NCBI GenBank assembly: GCA_034666665.1
Contig: JAXDLK010000055.1
Location: 1-13,617, forward strand
Length of the DNA: 13,617 nucleotides
Source: JAXDLK01 sp034666665
GTDB taxonomy: Bacteria > Desulfobacterota > Binatia > JACPRU01
Direction of reading: 5' to 3'
Made by a program: the position numbers and the translations under genes. Each line of letters starts with the position of its first letter. Within the stretch, counting starts at the first letter, position 1. Below are positions 5,258 through 12,277 of this stretch, piece by piece. The notes below the pieces were generated by a model. It was not told the origin of the DNA, did no database searches, and worked only from the letters and a program-made list of their open reading frames with translations.

Positions 5258-6388
5258 ATGGTCAGTTTCGACCTGAGCGACGATCAGAAGCTCTTGCGCG
5301 ACACGATCGCCGCCTTCGCGGCCGGCGAGCTCCGTCCCCTGGCGCACGACGCGGACGAGGCCGCTCGCATCCCGGACGTGGTGGTCGCGAAGGCGTGGGA
5401 GCTCGGGCTCGTACAGAGCGCGATCCCCGAAGCGTACGGCGGGTTCGGGGACGATCGCTCGGCGATCTCCGGCGCGATCGCCGCCGAGGAGCTCGCCTAC
5501 GGCGACCTCGCGTTCGCGCTGCACGTACTCGCGCCGCGGCTGCTCGTCTACCCGCTCCTCGACCATGGCACCGACGAGCAGAAGCAGCGCTGGCTGCCGG
5601 AGTTCACCGGCGCGGCCTTCCGGCCGGCGACCGCAGCGGTGGTGGAGCCGTCGATGCATTTCGATCTCTCGGCGCTCGCCACCACGGCTCGCGCCGACGG
5701 TGGAGATTGGGTGCTCTCCGGTCGCAAGGCCTTCGTGCCGCTCGGCGGAAGCGCGGAGGCGATCCTGGTGTACGCGCGCCGTGCCGGCGCCGATGGGAGC
5801 GCCGATCCGCTCGACGGCTACCGTGCCGTCGAAGCGTTCCTGATCGACCGCAGCCAAGCCGGGGTCGAGCTCCGCGGTCCGGAGAAGAACATGGGCGTGA
5901 ACGCGCTCGAGACCTACGAGCTCGCGCTGAAGGACGTTCGCGTTCCCGACACGGCGCGGCTCGGCGGCGAAGGGAGCATCGACTTCGCGCGGCTGATGAA
6001 CCGTTCGCGGATCGCTCTCGGCTCGCTCGCCGTCGGCGTCGCTCGGGCCGCGTACGACTATGCCCGCGAATACGCGAAGGAGCGCAAGGCCTTCGGGGTC
6101 GCGATCGCGCAGAAGCAGGCGATCGCGTTCCTGCTCGCGGAGATGGCGATCGAGATCGATGCCGCGCGGCTGCTCGTCTGGCAGGCGGGATGGAAGATCG
6201 ACCGCGGCGAGGAGGCGACCCGCGAAAGCTATCTGGCGAAGAACTACGCCGCATCGATGGCGCTCAAGGTCGCCGACAACGCGGTCCAGGTGCTCGGCGG
6301 CCACGGCTACATCCGCGATCATCCCGTCGAGCTCTGGCTCAGGAACGCACGCGGCTTCTCGAGCTTCGAAGGAATGGCGATCGTCTGA
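5258..6388 (+). CDS. Acyl-CoA dehydrogenase family protein, divergent flavin loop
   Basis: The 376-residue protein shows the acyl-CoA dehydrogenase plan: an N-terminal helical domain (MVSFDLSDDQKLLRDTIAAF, then IPEAYGGFGDD at about 56-66), a middle beta domain and a C-terminal four-helix bundle with YAKERKAFGVAIAQKQ and LGGHGYIRDHPVE. The usual substrate/flavin loop TEPxxGSD is replaced by VEPSMHFDLSAL (Glu130 onward). A Glu at the catalytic-base position is kept (Glu371 in FSSFEGMAIV), but the chain ends five residues later, without the usual NQI...R extension. Family reaction: FAD-dependent alpha,beta-dehydrogenation of an acyl-CoA. It follows TetR by three bases and precedes a second dehydrogenase by 13, so the two may form a hetero-oligomer. 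Substrate is unknown. Confidence 0.9.
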   Translation: MVSFDLSDDQKLLRDTIAAFAAGELRPLAHDADEAARIPDVVVAKAWELGLVQSAIPEAYGGFGDDRSAISGAIAAEELAYGDLAFALHVLAPRLLVYPLLDHGTDEQKQRWLPEFTGAAFRPATAAVVEPSMHFDLSALATTARADGGDWVLSGRKAFVPLGGSAEAILVYARRAGADGSADPLDGYRAVEAFLIDRSQAGVELRGPEKNMGVNALETYELALKDVRVPDTARLGGEGSIDFARLMNRSRIALGSLAVGVARAAYDYAREYAKERKAFGVAIAQKQAIAFLLAEMAIEIDAARLLVWQAGWKIDRGEEATRESYLAKNYAASMALKVADNAVQVLGGHGYIRDHPVELWLRNARGFSSFEGMAIV

Positions 6389-6390
6389 AC

Positions 6391-6396
6391 GAGGTG
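6391..6396 (+). promoter_or_regulatory. Ribosome binding site of the second acyl-CoA dehydrogenase
   Basis: GAGGTG lies five bases before ATG 6402. It rejects the longer frame starting at 6060, which is inside the preceding gene. Confidence 0.7.
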
Positions 6397-6401
6397 ACCC
6401 G

Positions 6402-7625
6402 ATGATCGATTTCGAGCTTTCCGAACCGACGAAGAACCTCCGGTCGATGGTGCACGGCGTGGCCGAATCGGTGATGCGGCCCGTGTCGCGCCGCTACGAC
6501 GAGGAGGAGCACACGATCCCGTGGGAGTTCATCGACACCATGTGGCAGGCGTCGCGCGGCTCCGATGCCGCGCTGCTCGCGCGGAAATCGGACGACGGCG
6601 ACGGGCGTCCGCAGGAGCGGGCGCTCCAGCTCGCGGTCTCGATCGAGGAGCTCTCCTGGGGAGACGCCGGCATCTACCTCTGCATGGCGGGTCCGGGCCT
6701 CGGCGGCGCGGCGGTGGCCGCCGCCGGCACGCCCGAGCAGAAGAAGCGCTTTCTCGCTCGTTTCCGCGAGGGCAAACCGAAATGGGCGGGCATGGCGATC
6801 ACCGAGCCGCAGTGCGGGTCGGATTCTTCGGCGATCCAGACGACGGCGATGCGCGACGGCGACCAGTGGGTGCTGAACGGCACCAAGATCTTCTGCACGG
6901 CCGGCCACAAGGCGCTCCTCGACAGCGACGGATTCGTCGTGGTGTGGGCGACGCTCGACCGCTCGAAGGGCCGCGCCGGCATCAAGGCGTTCGTCGTCGA
7001 GCACGGGACGCCCGGCATCAGCGTGGCGAAGCTCGAGAAGAAGCTCGGCATCCGCGCCTCGGACACGGCGATGCTGATCCTCGAGGACTGCCGCGTCCCG
7101 CTCGACAACGTGCTCGGCAGCGCGGACGTGCCGAAGACGAGCGAGGGGTTCAAGGGCGTGATGGCCACGTTCGACGCGACGCGGCCGGCGGTGGCGGCGA
7201 GCGCGATCGGCATCGGCCGCGCGGCGATCGACTTCCTCCGCGAGGCGTTCGACCGCGAGGGCATGCCGATCCGCTACGGCATCGCGCCCGCGAAGCTCGC
7301 CGCGTACGAGCGGGACTTCATGGAGATGGAGACGCAGCTCGAAGCGGCGCGGCTGCTCACCTGGCGCGCGGCGTGGATGCTCGACGGCGGCCAGCGGAAC
7401 AACCTCGAAGCGTCCATGGCCAAGGCCAAGGCCGGTCTCGCCGTCACGCAGATCACGCAGAAGGCGGTGGAGATGCTCGGGCCGCTCGGCTACTCGCGGG
7501 CCACGCTCGCCGAGAAGTGGATGCGAGACGCGAAGATCAACGACATCTTCGAGGGCACGCAGCAGATCAACATGCTGATCGTCGCCCGCCGGATCCTCGG
7601 CTACTCGAGCAAGGAGCTCACGTGA
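6402..7625 (+). CDS. Acyl-CoA dehydrogenase
   Basis: The 407-residue enzyme starts MIDFELSEPTKNLRSMV after a good ribosome site. It has the canonical active-site loop AITEPQCGSDSSA (Glu135-Asp141), a middle-domain GTKIFCTAGH strand, KLGIRASDTAMLILEDCRVP, and the C-terminal IFEGTQQINMLIVARRILG with catalytic Glu384. The N-terminal domain is somewhat unusual: the typical 'PEEYGG' turn is missing and replaced by ALLARKSDDGDG before the SIEELSWGDAG helix. Family reaction: flavin-dependent oxidation of an acyl-CoA to the 2-enoyl-CoA, with electrons passing to electron-transfer flavoprotein. It is the third gene of the TetR operon. A long hairpin begins immediately after the stop codon. Confidence 0.93.
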   Translation: MIDFELSEPTKNLRSMVHGVAESVMRPVSRRYDEEEHTIPWEFIDTMWQASRGSDAALLARKSDDGDGRPQERALQLAVSIEELSWGDAGIYLCMAGPGLGGAAVAAAGTPEQKKRFLARFREGKPKWAGMAITEPQCGSDSSAIQTTAMRDGDQWVLNGTKIFCTAGHKALLDSDGFVVVWATLDRSKGRAGIKAFVVEHGTPGISVAKLEKKLGIRASDTAMLILEDCRVPLDNVLGSADVPKTSEGFKGVMATFDATRPAVAASAIGIGRAAIDFLREAFDREGMPIRYGIAPAKLAAYERDFMEMETQLEAARLLTWRAAWMLDGGQRNNLEASMAKAKAGLAVTQITQKAVEMLGPLGYSRATLAEKWMRDAKINDIFEGTQQINMLIVARRILGYSSKELT

Positions 7626-7709
7626 GGGGACGTTTCACACGTTGCGCGCATTTGCAGCCGACGTGAGGGGCCCTCGCTCCCGAATGCGCGCAAAGTGTGA
7701 AACGTCCCC
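7626..7709. repeat. Long inverted repeat (27-nt arms, 30-nt loop), REP- or MITE-like hairpin
   Basis: The left arm (7626-7652) begins GGGGACGTTTCACAC and ends GCGCGCATT. The right arm (7683-7709) is its reverse complement except for one mismatch (G7641 opposite A7694). The 30-nt loop contains a small second stem (GAGGG/CCCTC). The structure abuts the dehydrogenase stop codon and lies 24 nt before the next start. It lacks a T-tract, so it is not a textbook terminator, though it may attenuate transcription or protect the 3' end of the operon mRNA. Confidence 0.9.
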
Positions 7710-7733
7710 CTCCGGTAGGGGTTCATCCTGCGC

Positions 7734-8354
7734 GTGAAGGCCAAGAACCCGGACCTCCACGGGAACGTCCCGGATCACTCGGCCGTCGCGCTGCTGCTGA
7801 TCGACGTCATCAACGACCTCGAATTCGAGGACGGCGATCGACTGCTCGAGCACGCGCTGCCGATGGCGCGCCAGATCGCTCGGTTGAAGACGCGGGCGCG
7901 TGCGGCGAGGATCCCCGCGATCTACGTGAACGACAACTTCGGGCGCTGGCAGTCCGACTTCAACAAGCAGATCCGCCACTGCCTGGACGACGACGTGCGC
8001 GGCCGCCCGATCGTCGAGCTCCTGCGCCCCGCCGAGGACGACTACTTCGTCCTGAAGCCGAAGCACTCGGGCTTCTTCTCCACGTCGCTCGACATCCTCC
8101 TCGATTACCTGAATTCGACGACGATCATCCTCACCGGCGTCGCCTCGAACATCTGCGTGCTCTTCACCGCGAACGACGCCTACATGCGCGACTTCAACCT
8201 GTTCGTGCCCTCGGACTGCGTCGCGGCGAATACGGTCGAGGACAACCGGCGGGCGCTCCACCTGATGCAGACGGTGCTCAAGGCGGAGGTCCGCGCCTCG
8301 TCGGAGCTCGACGTCGACGAGCTGGCGCGCACGACGGAGCGCTCGCACCGCTGA
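7734..8354 (+). CDS. Isochorismatase-family cysteine hydrolase
   Basis: The 206-residue protein has the family fold and its catalytic triad: Asp24 in ALLLIDVIND, Lys110 in LKPKHSGFFST and Cys141 in VASNICVLFTANDAYM. The non-prolyl cis peptide seen in this family normally precedes the nucleophile, here GVASN. Members hydrolyse isochorismate, nicotinamide, N-carbamoyl amines or other amide-like bonds; the specific substrate is not readable. The start is GTG 7734, with AGGGG about 12 bases upstream, which is a loose spacing; no better start is seen. The long hairpin separates it from the acyl-CoA dehydrogenase operon, so co-regulation is uncertain. The double-CxxC protein follows 73 nt downstream on the same strand. 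Confidence 0.88.
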   Translation: MKAKNPDLHGNVPDHSAVALLLIDVINDLEFEDGDRLLEHALPMARQIARLKTRARAARIPAIYVNDNFGRWQSDFNKQIRHCLDDDVRGRPIVELLRPAEDDYFVLKPKHSGFFSTSLDILLDYLNSTTIILTGVASNICVLFTANDAYMRDFNLFVPSDCVAANTVEDNRRALHLMQTVLKAEVRASSELDVDELARTTERSHR

Positions 8355-8382
8355 CCGGCCGTTCTCGGAAGCTCGTTTCCTT

Positions 8383-8400
8383 TGCCGCGGTTTTGCGGCA
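8383..8400. repeat. Small hairpin between the hydrolase and the double-CxxC gene
   Basis: TGCCGC and GCGGCA flank a GGTTTT loop. The stem is short and no T-run follows, so its role is unclear. Confidence 0.35.
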
Positions 8401-8427
8401 CAACGAACGGGTGGGAGGGTCGAGCCG

Positions 8428-8649
8428 ATGATGCGTTTCTACTGCGACCGCTGCGCAACGGAGGTCGAAGGGCCCGACGACCTCCTCGAGGTGCAGATCG
8501 AAGGACGCGAGCGGCCGAACCTCGCGAACTGGATTTTCCGCGCCGAGGTGTGCCGCAGCTGCTTCGAAAGTCTTCGCGAGAGCATCACCGCCCTGATGGG
8601 GACGAGCGACGAGACCAAGAAGAAGCCCGGCCGCCGTACCGCTCCCTAG
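8428..8649 (+). CDS. Small double-CxxC (zinc-ribbon-like) protein
   Basis: The 73-residue protein begins MMRFYCDRCATEVEG and holds two CxxC pairs, Cys6/Cys9 and Cys42/Cys45, separated by 32 residues that include a strand pair and the sequence NWIFRAEVC. This spacing fits a single zinc-ribbon or rubredoxin-like knuckle fold. The tail (TSDETKKKPGRRTAP) is basic and probably disordered. A strong ribosome site, GGGAGG (8413-8418), lies nine bases before ATG 8428; ATG 8431 is an alternative start. I do not recognise a named family. Nucleic-acid binding or a structural zinc role is an inference from the cysteines alone. The following 8650-8754 shows no feature. Confidence 0.72.
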   Translation: MMRFYCDRCATEVEGPDDLLEVQIEGRERPNLANWIFRAEVCRSCFESLRESITALMGTSDETKKKPGRRTAP

Positions 8650-8754
8650 CAAGTATTTTGGCGCCGCACGCTACGGATCAACGGTCATTGCCAACGCCGC
8701 TTCCCGCTCCCGTCGGTCGCGTGCGAATGCACAACGCGCACTCGAATCCTTCCC

Positions 8755-9549
8755 TCACCTGCCCTTGAAGCGCGGCTCCCGGCGCTCTGCGAGGGCCGTC
8801 GCGCCCTCGATGAAGTCCTCGGTGCGGACCAGGATCGACTGCGCGAGCGCCTCGAGCTCCATGAACGTCATCTTGTCGAGGCCGTGGCCGCGATCGATGA
8901 TCTTCTTCGCCAGCCCGACCGCGAGCGGCGCGTTCTTGCCGATCTCTCCAGCGAGCCGTTTTGCGGCCGCGAGGTGCTCCCCCGCCGGAGCCACGGCATT
9001 CACCAGCCCCATCCGCTCCGCCTCCGCGGCGGGCACCGCACGCGCGGTCAAGATCATCTCCTTGGCGCGCGCGTAACCGACGACGCGCGTGAGCCGCGTG
9101 GTACCGCCGACGTCGGGAATGAGGCCGATGCGGGTCTCCGGCAGCGACAGCTCGCAGTCCTCCGCGGCGACCCGGAGGTCGCACGCGAGCGCGATCTCGA
9201 GACCGAGCCCGATGACGAACCGGTGGAGCGCGCCGATCACCGGCTTCTCGATCCGCTCGATCGTGTTCAGCACGCCTTGGGCGCGGGAGACGAACGAGCG
9301 CAACCGGGTCGGATGAGCGAGACCCTCCGCGCTGCTGCCGAGGAAGCTCTGGAAGTCGATTCCCGCCGAGAAGCCGCGGCCCTCGCCGTGGAGGACGATC
9401 GCGTTCGTCTCCGGGTCGGCCTCCGCAGCCAGGAACTGCTCGGCGAGCCCGGCGAGCACGGCGTCGTCGACGGCGTTTCGCTTGTCGGGGCGGTTGAGCG
9501 CGATGAAGCTGATGCCCTCTTCGACGCGGCGGGTGACGACGGGCTCCAT
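8755..9549 (-). CDS. Enoyl-CoA hydratase/isomerase (crotonase family)
   Basis: The 264-residue protein begins MEPVVTRRVEEGISFIALNR and has the crotonase signatures: the oxyanion-hole strand GRGFSAGIDF (57-66), the second glycine-rich segment VIGLGLEIALACDLRVA (112-128), and LPETRIGLIPDVGGTTRL. Glu118 and Glu138 align with the two catalytic glutamates of mammalian enoyl-CoA hydratase (Glu144 and Glu164), so hydration of a 2-enoyl-CoA is the best guess. PDVGG in place of the usual PGAGG also occurs in isomerase-like members. The start at 9549 is set by an AGGAGG ribosome site. The frame is open far upstream, but that part is antisense to the synthase-like gene. The gene is divergent from the HMGCS-like/DUF35-thiolase pair, which suggests a shared pathway. 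Confidence 0.92.
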   Translation of the reverse strand: MEPVVTRRVEEGISFIALNRPDKRNAVDDAVLAGLAEQFLAAEADPETNAIVLHGEGRGFSAGIDFQSFLGSSAEGLAHPTRLRSFVSRAQGVLNTIERIEKPVIGALHRFVIGLGLEIALACDLRVAAEDCELSLPETRIGLIPDVGGTTRLTRVVGYARAKEMILTARAVPAAEAERMGLVNAVAPAGEHLAAAKRLAGEIGKNAPLAVGLAKKIIDRGHGLDKMTFMELEALAQSILVRTEDFIEGATALAERREPRFKGR

Positions 9550-9555
9550 GCGGTT

Positions 9556-9561
9556 CCTCCT
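9556..9561 (-). promoter_or_regulatory. Ribosome binding site of the enoyl-CoA hydratase gene
   Basis: A perfect AGGAGG on the minus strand, six bases before ATG 9549. It shows that the longer upstream open frame is not translated. Confidence 0.8.
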
Positions 9562-9671
9562 GGACGGGTCGTCAGGGGTTCTACCAATTCGCCCCGGCCG
9601 CTCCAACGGAGCCGTTCGCTCGGGTCGCGCGCCTTGCAGAGCGGCGGCGCGAGGTCCTAGGAAGAGGCTCC

Positions 9672-11114
9672 ATGGCAGGGATCGTCTCCTTCGCCGCCTA
9701 CGTGCCGTACCTCCGGCTGCCGCTCGACGCGATTCGCGGCGATGGGCGGAAGGCAGGACGCGCGCCCGGAGAGAAGGCGGTCGCGAACTGGGACGAGGAC
9801 GCGCTGACGATGGGGGTCGCCGCGGCCGCGGCCTGTCTCGAGGGCATCGACCGCGCCGCCGTCGACGCCGTCTTCTTCGCCTCGACTTCCTACGCCTTCC
9901 AGGAGAAGCAGGCCGCGGCGGCGATCGTCCGCGCGCTCGACCTCCGGCGGGACGTCGCGACCGCGGATTTCCGCGACTCGCTCCGCGCGGGCACGGGGGC
10001 GCTCCGTGCCGCGCTCGACGCCGTGCGTGCCGGATCGGCCCGGAAGGCGCTGGTCGTCGCGTCCGATGCGCGGCCGGCGCCACCGGGATCCGCGCTCGAG
10101 CGGAGCTTCGGCGATGCCGCCGCCGCGGTTCTCGTCGGCGAGCAGGACGTCGCGGCGACCGTCGACACCGAGCACGCGATCGCCGACGAGATGCTCGACG
10201 TCTGGCGGACGGAGCGCGACCCCTTCGTGCACTCGTGGGAAGACCGTTTCGTCGTCGACCACGGCTACCGGCGAAACGTCGTCGAGGCGGCGCGTGCGCT
10301 CCTCGAGAAGAGCGGCCTCGCGCCCGCGGACTTCGCCAAGCTCGTGCTCTATGCCCCCGATGCACGGAGCGCGGCCGCCGCGGCCGCGGCGATGGGATTC
10401 GATCCTCGCACGCAGCTCCAGGATCCTTTCTTCGGGCGCATCGGCAACTGCGGCGCCGCCTCGCCGCTCCTGCTGCTGGTGGCGGCGCTCGAGAGCTCAC
10501 GAGGCGGCGATCGGCTTCTGCTGGTGAGTTACGGCGACGGCGCGGACGCGTTCGCCGTGCGCGTCGGCGACCCCGTCGCGGACGCGCGCCGCCGCCGCGG
10601 CGTCGAATGGCACCTCGCGCGGCGCGCGGAGCTCGCCAGCTATGACAAGTACCTGCGCTTCCGCCAGCTCCTCGCGGTCGAGCACGACCGCCGCGCCGGC
10701 GCCGGCATCTCCGCGACCGTCCACTACCGCGAGCGCGACGCCGACGTGAGCCTGCTCGCGCAGCGCTGCCTCGCCTGCGGCACCACGCAGTATCCGTTCC
10801 AGCGCGTCTGCTTCGGCTGCTATGCGAAGGACCGCTTCGCGAAGGTCCGGCTGTCGGACCGGATCGGCAAAGTGCTGTCGTTCACGTTCGACGAGTTCGC
10901 CGGCAGTCCGGATCCGCCGCTGATCGCGACCGTCACGGACGTCGACGGTGCACGCCTCTACGTGCAGATGACCGATGCGGCAGCCGCGGACGTGCGCCTG
11001 GAGATGCCCGTCGAGCTCACGTTCCGGAAGATCCACGAGGGGGGCGGGACCCCGAGCTATTACTGGAAGTGTACGCCCGTGCGCGGCGCCGGGACGACGG
11101 AAGGATCACCATGA
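9672..11114 (+). CDS. HMG-CoA-synthase-like / DUF35 (zinc ribbon-OB fold) fusion protein
   Basis: This is a 480-residue two-part protein. Residues 1 to about 335 resemble the thiolase-fold HMG-CoA synthase family: MAGIVSFAAYVPYLRLP, DFRDSLRAGTGALRAALDAVRAG, SWEDRFVVDHGYRRNV and IGNCGAASPLLLL. The C-terminal part (about 345-470) is a DUF35 module with a zinc ribbon (Cys366, Cys369, Cys380, Cys383) and then an OB-fold. In catalytic synthases a Cys sits just before the 'AGT' motif; here the stretch is DSLRAGT, and the later His of 'HQP' aligns with Ala in LYAPDA. Catalysis by this half is therefore doubtful. AGGAAG (9659-9664) precedes ATG 9672. The stop overlaps the thiolase start (ATGA), so the two proteins probably act as a complex, as thiolase/DUF35 assemblies do elsewhere. 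Confidence 0.85.
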   Translation: MAGIVSFAAYVPYLRLPLDAIRGDGRKAGRAPGEKAVANWDEDALTMGVAAAAACLEGIDRAAVDAVFFASTSYAFQEKQAAAAIVRALDLRRDVATADFRDSLRAGTGALRAALDAVRAGSARKALVVASDARPAPPGSALERSFGDAAAAVLVGEQDVAATVDTEHAIADEMLDVWRTERDPFVHSWEDRFVVDHGYRRNVVEAARALLEKSGLAPADFAKLVLYAPDARSAAAAAAAMGFDPRTQLQDPFFGRIGNCGAASPLLLLVAALESSRGGDRLLLVSYGDGADAFAVRVGDPVADARRRRGVEWHLARRAELASYDKYLRFRQLLAVEHDRRAGAGISATVHYRERDADVSLLAQRCLACGTTQYPFQRVCFGCYAKDRFAKVRLSDRIGKVLSFTFDEFAGSPDPPLIATVTDVDGARLYVQMTDAAAADVRLEMPVELTFRKIHEGGGTPSYYWKCTPVRGAGTTEGSP

Positions 11115-12268
11115 AAGTGGACGCGATCCGCGACAAGGTGGCGATCGTCGGCATGGGATGCTCGAAGTTCGGCGAGAACTGGCAGCAGAGCGCCGCCGAC
11201 ATGATCGTCGACGCCGCCTACGAAGCCTACGAGGACTCCGGCATCGACGCGCCGCAGGAACGGATCGAGGCGGTCTTCTGCGGCGCGCAGTATCCCTCGA
11301 AGGGCACCGCCGAGGTGGCCGACGCGCTCAAGCTCTACGGGCGTCCGGTCAGCATGGTGGTGAACTACTGCGCGACCGGCACGGATGCCTTCCGCTACGG
11401 CGTCTTCTCCGTCGCTTGCGGCATGTACGACACGGTCCTCGTCGTCGGCTTCGACAAGCCGAAGGACCGCGGCGTGTCGGGCCCGAGCGTCGCCGTCACC
11501 GGCGTCCGCGGGCTGCCTGCGACCCCCGCGGCGTGGTTCTCGCTCTGCGCCGCGCGCTACTTCGAGACCTACGGCGCGTCGCGGGAGGACCTCGCGCGGA
11601 TCGCGGTCAAGAACCACCACAACGGCACGCTCGCGCCGAAGTCGATGATCAAGCGCGAGATCACCGTCGAGGACGCGCTGAACGCGCCGATGATCGCGTG
11701 GCCGTTCGGGCTCTACGACTGCTGCGCGCAGTCCGACGGCGCGGCGGCGGCGGTGCTGACGAGCGCCGAGCTGGCGAAGGGGTTCCGCGACGACTTCGTG
11801 CTGGTGCGCTCGGTGGCGATCGCGCTCGCGCCGAACCCCCAGGAGGACCCGAGCTTCGACTTTCTCCGCTGGAAGCCCACCTTGTACGCGAGCAAGCAGG
11901 CCTACGATCAAGCGGGGATCACGAACCCGCGGCGAGAGATCGACGTGGCCCAGGTCCACGACTGCTTCACGCTGACGGAGCTCCTCACCTACGAGGACCT
12001 CGGCCTCTGCGAGAAGGGCTCCGCGAAGGAGCACGTGAAGAGCGGCGTCTTCGCGCTCGACGGCGAGCTGCCCGTCAACACCGACGGCGGTCTCAAGACG
12101 TTCGGCCACCCGACCGGCGCGACCGGCGTCCGCATGATCTACGAGAACTACAAGCAGCTACAGGGGAAGGCCGGCCCCCGTCAGGTGAAGAGCCCGGCGG
12201 TCGCGCTCAGCCACAACCTGGGCGGCGCGCCGCAGACGTGCGGCATCTGCATCCTCGGGATGCCGTGA
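11111..12268 (+). CDS. Thiolase family protein (SCP2/acetyl-CoA C-acetyltransferase-like)
   Basis: The 385-residue enzyme starts MKVDAIRDKVAIVGMGCSKF. Its nucleophile is Cys87 in VVNYCATGTDAF. The acid/base histidines lie in VHDCFTLTELL (His283) and in LKTFGHPTGATG (His333). The C-terminus reads LSHNLGGAPQTCGICILG. The pattern fits the SCP2-type thiolases that work with a separate DUF35 partner, in CoA-dependent cleavage of 3-oxoacyl-CoA, condensation, or retro-aldol cleavage of steroid side chains. The start at 11111 has an AAGGA ribosome site (11101-11105) and overlaps the upstream stop as ATGA, which is classic translational coupling. The open frame extends back to 11069, but that start lacks support. 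Substrate and direction are unknown. Confidence 0.92.
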   Translation: MKVDAIRDKVAIVGMGCSKFGENWQQSAADMIVDAAYEAYEDSGIDAPQERIEAVFCGAQYPSKGTAEVADALKLYGRPVSMVVNYCATGTDAFRYGVFSVACGMYDTVLVVGFDKPKDRGVSGPSVAVTGVRGLPATPAAWFSLCAARYFETYGASREDLARIAVKNHHNGTLAPKSMIKREITVEDALNAPMIAWPFGLYDCCAQSDGAAAAVLTSAELAKGFRDDFVLVRSVAIALAPNPQEDPSFDFLRWKPTLYASKQAYDQAGITNPRREIDVAQVHDCFTLTELLTYEDLGLCEKGSAKEHVKSGVFALDGELPVNTDGGLKTFGHPTGATGVRMIYENYKQLQGKAGPRQVKSPAVALSHNLGGAPQTCGICILGMP

Positions 12269-12277
12269 CCCCTGCGG

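Noticed and set aside
4538..6322. 594-codon minus-strand open frame antisense to TetR and the first acyl-CoA dehydrogenase
   Set aside because: Its translation is low-complexity and Arg/Glu-rich with no domain, and it lies opposite clear conserved genes. It is a codon-bias shadow of GC-rich DNA.
4663..6405. 580-codon plus-strand frame across TetR and the first dehydrogenase
   Set aside because: It is in another frame of two well-supported genes and encodes no recognisable domain.
7626..7709. The long hairpin as an ordinary intrinsic terminator or a CRISPR repeat
   Set aside because: There is no T-tract after the stem, the stem is much longer than usual, and there is no spaced repeat series.
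9550..10500. N-terminal extension of the enoyl-CoA hydratase frame to 581 residues
   Set aside because: The extension is a run of Arg/Ser/Pro residues antisense to the synthase-like gene, and the AGGAGG site before 9549 marks the true start.
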